DNA of 64,000 nt, taken from VRUE01 sp963703235. Lineage in GTDB: Bacteria > Actinomycetota > Thermoleophilia > Solirubrobacterales > 70-9. The notes beneath the pieces were generated by a model, which searched no databases, was not told the origin of the DNA, and saw nothing but the letters and a program-made list of their open reading frames with translations. A program made the position numbers and the translations under genes. Below, piece by piece: positions 28,456-35,145 of this stretch (position 1 is the stretch's first letter; each line of letters starts with the position of its first letter). Location of the stretch: positions 434,001-498,000 of the forward strand of contig OY969802.1 of NCBI GenBank assembly GCA_963703235.1, read 5' to 3'.

Positions 28456-28905
28456 GTGGCTAATCTGCAGCTGCTGCAACTCGATCGACCGGCGCTCTTC
28501 GATACCGGTGTCTGGACCTGGGTACGTGATCGTCGCTTTCCCGAGCTCGCGACTTGGTTCAACGCAGCCGTCGAAGCGGGTCTCGTCCTAGTCTGCGACC
28601 TGGTGATCCTCGAGTTGACGCGCCTTGCCCCCAACGAAGGACGTGCTCGGGAGATCGCCGACCGTCTCGCTGCCTTCGAGGCAATCCCAATGCCGACCCG
28701 GCTTTGGTCGCAAGCGAGAGAAACTCAATTGGCTCTGGCGACAAGCGGCGATCACCGCCGGGTTCCGCCGGCGGACCTGCTCCTCGCTAGCGCAGCCGAG
28801 GAGGCCGGCGTGGCGCTGGTTCACTACGACCGCGACTACGAGCGGATCGCGGCGGGCAGTGGGCTTCGGCACGAGTGGCTAGCGCCAGACGGAACTCTGG
28901 CCTGA
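28456..28905 (+). CDS. VapC-type PIN-domain toxin
   Basis: GTG 28456 gives a 149-aa PIN protein with the expected acidic residues: LFDTGVWTWVRD, DLVILELTRLA, VPPADLLLASAAEEAG and VHYDRDYERIA. It is the third PIN toxin of the small island and ends 193 bp before the second att copy. It pairs with the short VapB-type gene just upstream. Confidence 0.86.
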   Translation: MANLQLLQLDRPALFDTGVWTWVRDRRFPELATWFNAAVEAGLVLVCDLVILELTRLAPNEGRAREIADRLAAFEAIPMPTRLWSQARETQLALATSGDHRRVPPADLLLASAAEEAGVALVHYDRDYERIAAGSGLRHEWLAPDGTLA

Positions 28906-29097
28906 GAAGGGCAGCGCAGTGCACAAGGATCGGCGAACTTGCGCGGCTTGCCGCGCAGCTGTCCTCGGCAAACGGCGGTCGAGGAAGGTCTCGCTACGAC
29001 GAAAATGGTCCGCAAACGGTCCGCAGGAGACCTCGGAGGGAGAGGACTCCTCCGAGATCTAGACCTCGAATCTTCGTGATTTGCAGGAGATTCTTAG

Positions 29098-29151
29098 TGC
29101 GGCTGAATGGAGTCGAACCATCACGCCCCGTAAGGGGCACAAGGCCCTCAA
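29098..29151 (-). repeat. internal attachment-site copy: 3' end of tRNA-Leu(GAG)
   Basis: Fifty-four bases match the 3' half of tRNA-Leu(GAG) at 54814-54867, up to the anticodon loop, in the same orientation; the variable-arm bases differ slightly (CCCCGTAAGGGG). It divides the island into a 4.6-kb and a 25.7-kb part, as expected for two elements inserted one after the other. To the right, TGAGGGC completes a hairpin with GCCCTCA. Tandem GGTCCGC repeats flank it on both sides (29005-29025 and 29233-29252), and an inverted repeat GTCACCT/AGGTGAC lies at 29191-29215. Confidence 0.82.
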
Positions 29152-29270
29152 ATGGTCTGAGGGCGTTTCAGTGATGTACGACTCTCTCAGGTCACCTGAG
29201 GTGCTCTGAGGTGACGTAAGTTACCGATCTGGAGGTCCGCAAAAAGGTCCGCGGGTTCGTCGGCCCCGGT

Positions 29271-29607
29271 TCAGGCTGCACCCGGATCCTCGAGGCCTGA
29301 GATCAGTCGCTCCACCGCCCGGTGGTCGCCGGCGGCGATCCGTTCGATCGGCTTCTCGTCGTCGAGCAGGTCCATCGGCTGGTTGAGCCACACCGGGATG
29401 TAGGCGGGGTGGACGACGCGAGCGAGGCGCTCAACGATCGAGGAGAGCTTAGCCAGGCGCTCGGCATGTGCTCCGCTGGGAGCCATGTGGGCATTCAGCC
29501 ATTCCCGCACCGCTCGGCGCGGCGCCGGTGGCGCCGGCGATATCGCGGTCGGACAGATGCCCGGTGTCACGAACGTGAATCGCCACTTCGGCGCCGGCAG
29601 CTGCCAT
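29271..29607 (-). pseudogene. Xre/MbcA/ParS-like antitoxin, frameshifted
   Basis: ATG 29607 begins an HTH-like unit (EVAIHVRDTGHLSDRDIAGA, then TGAAPS) in one frame; the protein continues as AVREWLNAHMAPSGAHAERL and the signature C-domain VHPAYIPVWLNQPMDLLDDE, ending ERLISGLEDPG, in another frame down to 29271. The frames meet near 29520-29530 and need a +1/-2 base change. The C-domain is the toxin-binding module of Xre/MbcA/ParS antitoxins. As sequenced, the antitoxin cannot be made whole, although the toxin-like gene upstream is intact. Confidence 0.65.
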
Positions 29608-29647
29608 GTCTCGATGGTAAGGCTCAAGCGCGATTTCGAGTGGCTCG

Positions 29648-30154
29648 CTACAGCCGTCCGGCTCTCCGCTCCTCAGCCACCAGGGCATCGACACCTTCCA
29701 GCACTTCCTCGGCGCCGACACGCCGCCAGGGCTCGCGGGTGTTGCCGTCCGGGGAATGGCGGTGGTAGGGCATCTCCGGATGGCGCTGGGGGTCGAAGCA
29801 ATAGCGAAGCGATGCGCCTCCCACCTGACCGTGGTAGGAGTAGCCGGCCAGCCAGTAGCCCTGCTCCTCGTAGGCGTTCTCGACCCAATCGGCTGACCAG
29901 AGCTCGGCGATGCTGAAGGTGATACGAGGATCGGGCTCGGCCTCCTCCCCCTCGCCTTTGAGAGCGACGCCCTTCAGCCGTACGAGCCCCAGGGGTGGAT
30001 CGTCACGCCACTCGTTCGGGTCGCGGCCACCGGGGTCGACCAGGTAGCCACGGGCGAAAAGCAGCTCCTGGAGCTGCTCGAAGCGCCGGTAGGCGATCAG
30101 GATCGGTCGCTCGCGCATGGGCGTCGGTTCTACAGGCGCCACCGGATATCTCAT
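29648..30154 (-). CDS. TumE-like (DUF6516) putative toxin
   Basis: A 168-aa protein (156 aa if ATG 30118 is used). The C-terminal half, SYHGQVGGASLRYCFDPQRH then PEMPYHRHSPDGNTREPWRR and EEVLEGVDALVAEE, follows the pattern of TumE-family toxins, in which a beta-sheet with a PHH/PYHRH-type segment ends in a short helix. The N-terminal half is less typical. The downstream gene encodes a ParS-like antitoxin with a frameshift. Assignment is by pattern, not by search. Confidence 0.5.
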   Translation of the reverse strand: MRYPVAPVEPTPMRERPILIAYRRFEQLQELLFARGYLVDPGGRDPNEWRDDPPLGLVRLKGVALKGEGEEAEPDPRITFSIAELWSADWVENAYEEQGYWLAGYSYHGQVGGASLRYCFDPQRHPEMPYHRHSPDGNTREPWRRVGAEEVLEGVDALVAEERRAGRL

Positions 30155-30249
30155 GCCTGGAGCCCGCTACGAGGAATCTCTGGAATTAGAGGATTACTTG
30201 GAATCAGCCGATATAGCTGCAACAATGCCTGAAGCCTAAGGGCCGACAG

Positions 30250-30621
30250 ATGACCGAGCTCTCCGATCACTACATGCGCGTGCGGGACTATGCCCGCAGG
30301 TTCTCCCTCGATGAGTCGACCGTCTACAAGATGATCGAGCGGGGGGAGATCAAGGCCATCCGCATCGGCAAGAAGACGCTGCGCATTCCCTCCAGCGAGC
30401 TGGAGCGCTACCTGGAGCGCGAGCCGACCACGGACCCCGAGGCCGCCTCCTTGGAGGAGAGGGTCGAGGCGTTTCGCAAGGCAAACGGTAAGGACCCCGG
30501 CTCCTTCGTTGACGCCTGGCGCAGCGGCGAGATCGAGGATACCCCCGAGAACGCCGAGATCGCGATTGAGGCCCTTGCCCTGCGCACGGCCCAAGCTCGC
30601 CAGCACGTCGCTGCTACGTAG
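30250..30621 (+). CDS. excisionase-type helix-turn-helix DNA-binding protein
   Basis: A 123-aa protein whose N-terminus (MRVRDYARRFSLDESTVYKM, then IERGEIKAIRIGKKTLRIPS, ending SELERYLER) is the MerR/excisionase-type winged helix. In integrative elements such proteins direct excision, and this one lies 1.1 kb inside the att copy at 29.1 kb. The C-terminal extension (LEERVEAFRKANGKDPG and so on) is longer than in simple excisionases and may bind a partner, so an antitoxin-like role is also possible. Confidence 0.72.
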   Translation: MTELSDHYMRVRDYARRFSLDESTVYKMIERGEIKAIRIGKKTLRIPSSELERYLEREPTTDPEAASLEERVEAFRKANGKDPGSFVDAWRSGEIEDTPENAEIAIEALALRTAQARQHVAAT

Positions 30622-30631
30622 ATGAGTTCTC

Positions 30632-30855
30632 ACTCGGCGGAGGCCCCGCAGCTGCTCGAGGGCGACGGCGACGCGGTCGGCACGCTCGCAGGGGCGCGGC
30701 ATGACAAAGACTTTCGCGCTCCCTAACTCAAACTCGGGGCGGTGACCGTGGTCCTTGAACGGGCCGAACAAGGAGGTGGCCGTCCTCTAGAAGGTGAAGA
30801 TCAGGAGGGTGGGGCGGTGTCTGCGCAGCTTCTCGGCCAGCAGCCGCTCGCCTCG
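30632..30855 (-). pseudogene. gene remnant with an in-frame stop, possibly uracil-DNA-glycosylase-like
   Basis: On the minus strand, directly after the patatin gene, one frame reads RGERLLAEKLRRHRPTLLIF, TF, a TAG stop, then RTATSLFGPFKDHGHRPEFE and LGSAKVFVMPRPCERADRV. The pattern (a hydrophobic strand ending FTF, then FG, then VFVMP-P-ERAD) recalls the C-terminal part of uracil-DNA glycosylase superfamily proteins. It has no start, carries an internal stop, and ends near the HTH gene, so it is a broken fragment. The family call is tentative. Confidence 0.4.
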
Positions 30856-30861
30856 ATCACC

Positions 30862-32352
30862 TTAAGGCAGTCGCGGGAGCGGTGCCCGACGAGCATCGCC
30901 CTCGAGTGCGGCTGCGCCCGCGACGAGCTCGGCGGCTATGACCCGCTCGAAGGCGGCAGCGGTTGCGAGGCGCCGCCACATCGACTGGGCATCGGTCACG
31001 ATCGGGAGCGGCACGGGCGTCGTGCTGGCGTCCTGCGGATCCAGCACCCCCTCGGCAAGGACGCTCTCGCTGCTGCTCTCGAGTAGCTCGACGTGCAAGC
31101 GCCGCAGTGAGCTCAGGCGTTCCCCGAGCGACTTGCCTGGCCGGGTCGCTCGGTGAGCCCGCAGCCGCACCTCGCGCCCACCCACGTCGAGCATTGCCTC
31201 GTAGACGAGTGCGCCCCCTGCGAGCGCCACCCGCCCGTCGCGCAGCATGGCCTCGCCGACGGCGGGCGCCCTCACCCGGCCGACGAGCCTGGCCTCCCGC
31301 GAGAGTCCGGCGACGAACGCCGCGGTGTCGGGCACTTCCGCGGCTAGCTCCGTTTGCCCCAGCGACCCCGTGTGCCGCTCACGCCACGAGACGCGGACGC
31401 CCGGCTCCTCCATCCTCGTCGCCTCGGGCGTCAGCGCGACACCACGATCGCGGTCCGCCGCGCCGAGGTAGCGACAGGCGTCGCTGTAGCCCATCGCCAC
31501 GAGGGTGGCCGCGTCGATCCGTCCCATGAAGAAGTCGGGATCGAGCGGGATCGGATGTCGCGGCTTGACCACGTGGACGATCACCGGCCGCCGTTGCCCG
31601 TAAGGCGAATGCCCGGCGACGATCGCCTCGTTCAGCTCGTGGATGCGGTCGAGCTCCTCGAACAGGACGCCGTTGGCACTCTGCTCGATCATGTGCACGT
31701 ATTGCGGGAACGGCCCGTCGCGGTAGGCGGGGGTGTTGCCGATGCACCAGGGGATCCACAGCTCCTCGGCGCCGCGCTTGACGGCGCCGATCAGGTTCGC
31801 GTCCTTGATCCACACGGAGTCGAGGTAGGGCGTCCCGGCGCGCCGCACCGCGGGCATCAGCACCGGCAAGGAGATGCCGGCGACCAGGGCACTCAGATCG
31901 ATTTCGCGATGCTCGATCGCCTCGTTGATCTTCGCCGCGTGATTGCAGACGTTGAAGGTGCCTTCGATCCCCCGCGCCGCGCGAATCGCCTCGACGTCGA
32001 TGCCCAGATGCGGAAACACTCGGCGCTCGATCCCGCCGGCGCTTCCGAATCCAGGCAGGTGTGGAGCTCGCAGGTAGTCGCGCAGCGGCAGCGGCGTGGC
32101 GAAATCTCGCACCCGAAGGGTCCGCCAGCGCTCGGCCATCTCCTGCGGCGAGCGGCCCGACATCAACATCGCCAGGTTGATCGTCCCGCCGGAGGTTCCG
32201 TCCGCGTGCGCAAACCCAAGGCCGGCCTCCTCCAGCGCGCAGAGAACGCCGGCCTGCCAGGCGACCCGCATGCCCCCGCCGGCGAGGATCAGCGAGCGCC
32301 GGGGTGCTTCACGGTCCGCTGGATCAAAGGCGAGGGAGGGCGTGTGCTCCAT
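30862..32352 (-). CDS. patatin-like phospholipase
   Basis: A 496-aa lipid acyl hydrolase candidate. The oxyanion loop LILAGGGMRVAWQAGVL (21-37), nucleophile motif DGTSGGTINL (Ser54) and general base Asp184 in WIKDANLIGAV are all visible; DAN replaces the usual DGG/DGA. The C-terminal 230 residues are an extra domain with no recognised motif. It is the last gene of a tightly coupled six-gene operon (3 bp after the preceding gene), which suggests that it frees or processes a lipid substrate used by the GMC oxidoreductase. No signal peptide is seen. Confidence 0.88.
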   Translation of the reverse strand: MEHTPSLAFDPADREAPRRSLILAGGGMRVAWQAGVLCALEEAGLGFAHADGTSGGTINLAMLMSGRSPQEMAERWRTLRVRDFATPLPLRDYLRAPHLPGFGSAGGIERRVFPHLGIDVEAIRAARGIEGTFNVCNHAAKINEAIEHREIDLSALVAGISLPVLMPAVRRAGTPYLDSVWIKDANLIGAVKRGAEELWIPWCIGNTPAYRDGPFPQYVHMIEQSANGVLFEELDRIHELNEAIVAGHSPYGQRRPVIVHVVKPRHPIPLDPDFFMGRIDAATLVAMGYSDACRYLGAADRDRGVALTPEATRMEEPGVRVSWRERHTGSLGQTELAAEVPDTAAFVAGLSREARLVGRVRAPAVGEAMLRDGRVALAGGALVYEAMLDVGGREVRLRAHRATRPGKSLGERLSSLRRLHVELLESSSESVLAEGVLDPQDASTTPVPLPIVTDAQSMWRRLATAAAFERVIAAELVAGAAALEGDARRAPLPRLP

Positions 32353-32355
32353 GCC

Positions 32356-32730
32356 TCACCGGATCCGCCGCCAGTGCTCGGCCGCGAGCAGCCCCGAGAG
32401 CAGGTCGAAGAAGGCAACGCCGAGGGCGAGCGGCGAGAAGATCCGGCGCCTGACTCCGAGCGCGACGGCGACGAAGGCCCCGATCTTTTGCAGAGCGGCC
32501 CAGAAGACGATCACCGGGTCGCGCCCCGGACGCAGCAGCGCGTCCAGCAGGCCGCCCCCGACGACGAACATGAACATGCCGATCGTGCCAAAGAAATGGC
32601 GCGCGGTGGGGTCGTCCTCGGCCATGAGCGATCGCAGCAGCCGCCGCGGGGCGAGCGCCTGCACGGCACCCGACACCATGGTCAGCGCGGAGATCGCGAT
32701 CAGCGCCCGGCGGATGAGCGAGTCCGACAT
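32356..32730 (-). CDS. small membrane protein, unknown
   Basis: A 124-aa protein with about four hydrophobic helices (IRRALIAISALTMVSGAVQAL, FGTIGMFMFVVGGGLLDALL, VIVFWAALQKIGAFVAVALG, FSPLALGVAFFDLLSGLLAA) and no catalytic motif. ATG 32730 overlaps the upstream membrane-protein stop (ATGA). Its place between a DUF1772-like protein and a patatin suggests a role in a membrane lipid pathway; nothing more can be said. Confidence 0.7.
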   Translation of the reverse strand: MSDSLIRRALIAISALTMVSGAVQALAPRRLLRSLMAEDDPTARHFFGTIGMFMFVVGGGLLDALLRPGRDPVIVFWAALQKIGAFVAVALGVRRRIFSPLALGVAFFDLLSGLLAAEHWRRIR

Positions 32731-33194
32731 CAGGCCGCCTTCAACACGAAGTAGAGCGCGATGGCGATCCATTGGATCGTCCAGAGAGAGGTGCGGACCA
32801 CATTGAGCCGCATCCACTTGCCGAGCAGGACCCGGAGACGCTCCCGGTCGGTGACTCCGGCCTTGAGCTCCTTGTTGTACGGGAAGATGAACAGCATGGT
32901 GAGCGCCGTGGCGGCGATCACGCCGGCCAGGTAGACGATCGGGACCCACAGGTACTCGCTGTCGGCCTCGCCGACGAGAAGGGCCACTGCGGCGACGAGC
33001 ATTGCCACCGTCATCCAGGTGAAGTATTGGGTCGCGTGCTTGACCGGCTCGATGAACGGCAGCCCGTACGTCTCCGGAGTGAGGCGGGGCGCAATCGGGA
33101 AAGAGAAGAGCACGAGCGACCAGCCGGTGCCCAGGTACATCGAGGCGAAGAGCAGCATCAGCGCCGCGACGATGACGTTTGCGGTCTCGCTCAT
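32730..33194 (-). CDS. DUF1772/anthrone-oxygenase-like membrane protein
   Basis: A 154-aa protein with four membrane helices. The C-terminal signature RVLLGKWMRLNVVRTSLWTI (Trp...Leu-Asn-x-x-Arg) is the hallmark of DUF1772 proteins, a family that includes fungal anthrone oxygenases. ATG 33194 overlaps the upstream gene stop and its own stop overlaps the next start, so it is inside the coupled operon. Enzyme activity is not proven for most members; an oxidation role would fit beside a GMC oxidoreductase. Confidence 0.65.
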   Translation of the reverse strand: MSETANVIVAALMLLFASMYLGTGWSLVLFSFPIAPRLTPETYGLPFIEPVKHATQYFTWMTVAMLVAAVALLVGEADSEYLWVPIVYLAGVIAATALTMLFIFPYNKELKAGVTDRERLRVLLGKWMRLNVVRTSLWTIQWIAIALYFVLKAA

Positions 33195-34102
33195 GATGGC
33201 GGTGGCGCGACCCGCCGGGCGCCGTCGTGCTGAAGGGCCGGGTCGTCCGGGGGCGGCAGCCATTCTTGGCTCTGGCCGAGGTCGACGACGCTCTCGAGCC
33301 CCTCTGGAATCTCACCCGGCGGCTGGTCGTAGTGGAGGAACCAGCACTCGAAGTGGTCGTCGAGGACCCCGGCCGTTTGCGGGAACCAGGCGGTGACGAG
33401 CGGCCGCTCCGCGATGTCCAATCCCTTCAGCGGCGCGACGCGAGGATGGTCGCCGACGACCAGCCGCCCCGAGCGGGTGAAGGGCAGGTTGAAGCCTCCC
33501 TTCCCCCGGAAGTGGATGTAGGACTTCATCAGCATGCCGCGGAAGGCGCAATAGTTCGCGGCCGCGGCGCCGACCGGCAGCCCCGCGAATCGCGGCCGGT
33601 CGATCTCGATCCGGACCGCGAGCTGCCCCTCGAGGTCGTACTGGCTCGACACGGTCCGCTTCGAGATCACGAAGTCCAGGTTCGCCTGGTGCTTCGGCAT
33701 GCCCCAGATGCCCTTGCCGCCCTTAACCGAGATCTCGGTGCTGACTGGGAGGTCGAGCACGTACTGACCGGTGCCGTAATGGTGGGTGAAGAGGGCGGGG
33801 ACGAGCCGGGGCGCCGGACGCTCGCCGTGCGTGCAGGCGATCGCGATCGAGAACTCCACGTAGCGCCCGATGTCGGTCACTTCGTAGTTGACGACGGTGA
33901 CGACGAGCGCGCCGCGATCGCCCCAGAGCCGGAGCGGATGCACCTCGTCGCCGGGGATCAGCTCGGCGGCACGACGAGCGTCGATCGGGAAGATCGCCAT
34001 CAGCGACGGCGTGTCCTCCGAGTTGACCGGGAGCGCGAAGCGGATGCCGTCGACGAGCGCATGGCGTCCCTCCTGTCGCTTGAGGCGCTTCGGGATTCTC
34101 AC
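33191..34102 (-). CDS. acetoacetate-decarboxylase-family protein
   Basis: GTG 34102 gives 303 aa. The fold shows GIRFALPVNSEDTPSLMAIF, VVTVVNYEVTDIGRYVEFSI, HHYGTGQYVLDLPVSTEISV, KGIWGMPKHQANLDFVI and a C-terminal beta region, all as in the acetoacetate decarboxylase superfamily. No lysine of the canonical E-x-x-K site can be placed with certainty, so it may be one of the many superfamily members with other chemistry (aldolase or dehydratase on oxo-acids). It overlaps both neighbours by 4 bp. Confidence 0.72.
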   Translation of the reverse strand: MRIPKRLKRQEGRHALVDGIRFALPVNSEDTPSLMAIFPIDARRAAELIPGDEVHPLRLWGDRGALVVTVVNYEVTDIGRYVEFSIAIACTHGERPAPRLVPALFTHHYGTGQYVLDLPVSTEISVKGGKGIWGMPKHQANLDFVISKRTVSSQYDLEGQLAVRIEIDRPRFAGLPVGAAAANYCAFRGMLMKSYIHFRGKGGFNLPFTRSGRLVVGDHPRVAPLKGLDIAERPLVTAWFPQTAGVLDDHFECWFLHYDQPPGEIPEGLESVVDLGQSQEWLPPPDDPALQHDGARRVAPPPS

Positions 34103-35145
34103 TGGGCAGCCCCTTTCTCCAACTCGTCGACGATGACCGGGAAGACGTCCTCGTCCGCCCGCTGGCCCATGAAGACGTCGAGGTGTCCGTAGCCGGGGAA
34201 GAAATGCGCGGTGTGCCGTCCCGGTTGATGACGATCGAACCACTCATGGGTGCGGCTCTGGCTCTCCGGCAGGAAGCAGTTGTTGACCTCGCCGGCTAGG
34301 AACGAGAAGCGCGCGTCGGTTTGCGGCGGCTCGGCGACGAAGCTCGCGGGCAGCTCCGGGCGGCCGTCCACCGAGACCAGGTGACCGGCCTTGACGCAGG
34401 CGAGGATCTGCTTGAAGAAGGTGAGCGGCACGTCGGCGAACTCCAGCTTGAGCCACTCGTGCGTCTCCGGGTTCAGGTTCTCGTGGCGCCACAGCGTCGG
34501 GAAGCCGACGCCGTAGGTGAAGCTCGCCAGCCGGCAGACCTCGTTGTCGCACTCGTGGTGCGTGGCCAGCACGAACGCGTGCAGCATCTTCGGCAATACC
34601 CACGGCGCGCCCTTGAGACCCCACTGCGGGTTGAGGTAGCCGAGGACGCGCGCCGCCGGCGGGATCGCGAAGCGCAGCTTGGCCGCCGCGAAGCGTGGGA
34701 CGACCGGGTGGAGGGTGACCGCGTTCGCGACGATGGTCGTCACCTCCGGCACGAGCCCCGCGACGGCGGACATCATGAAGCTGGTCGAACCCTGGCAGTG
34801 GATCACCGCCTGGACGGCGTCGGCTCCGGTTTCGTCGACCACCTTCCGCACCGCCCGCGGGTGATCGAACACCGCCGCCTGGTCGAGCGTCCACTCGTTG
34901 TGCGGAATGTCGATGCTCGCCCGCCAGTTCTCGAGCCAGACGTCGTAGCCCCCCTCCACCAGGACGTCGACAAGGGTGCTCCGCGTCGGCGCCCGGTAGA
35001 TGTTGGCGCGCACCCCCGCGCCGTGGACGAGCAGAACCGGGCCTTTCGCGGGAGCGTGCTTGCCGGTGACGTGGATCAGGTTGCAGTCGAGCCCGTCGCC
35101 GGCGGTGAACGACACCACCTCCTCGCGGTGGCCCTCGACGCTCAC
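34099..35145 (-). CDS. alpha/beta-fold hydrolase
   Basis: GTG 35145 gives 348 aa. Core motifs: PVLLVHGAGVRANIYRAPTR (oxyanion region), AVQAVIHCQGSTSFMMSAVA (nucleophile elbow HCQGS, with Cys at the nucleophile place rather than Ser) and FFPGYGHLDVFMGQRADEDV (catalytic His). A cysteine elbow is also seen in dienelactone hydrolases. In some actinobacteria hydrolases of this type occur beside or fused to cholesterol-oxidase-like GMC enzymes, consistent with the upstream gene here. The natural substrate is unknown, probably a lipid or sterol-like ester or lactone. Confidence 0.8.
   Translation of the reverse strand: MSVEGHREEVVSFTAGDGLDCNLIHVTGKHAPAKGPVLLVHGAGVRANIYRAPTRSTLVDVLVEGGYDVWLENWRASIDIPHNEWTLDQAAVFDHPRAVRKVVDETGADAVQAVIHCQGSTSFMMSAVAGLVPEVTTIVANAVTLHPVVPRFAAAKLRFAIPPAARVLGYLNPQWGLKGAPWVLPKMLHAFVLATHHECDNEVCRLASFTYGVGFPTLWRHENLNPETHEWLKLEFADVPLTFFKQILACVKAGHLVSVDGRPELPASFVAEPPQTDARFSFLAGEVNNCFLPESQSRTHEWFDRHQPGRHTAHFFPGYGHLDVFMGQRADEDVFPVIVDELEKGAAQ

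Noticed and set aside
29098..29151. A second, partial tRNA-Leu gene
   Set aside because: Only the 3' half of the tRNA is present and the 5' half is replaced by unrelated bases, so it cannot fold as a tRNA; it is an att copy.
30742..31086. 114-codon plus-strand frame at the end of the patatin gene
   Set aside because: No motif; antisense to the patatin C-terminus and to the glycosylase-like remnant.
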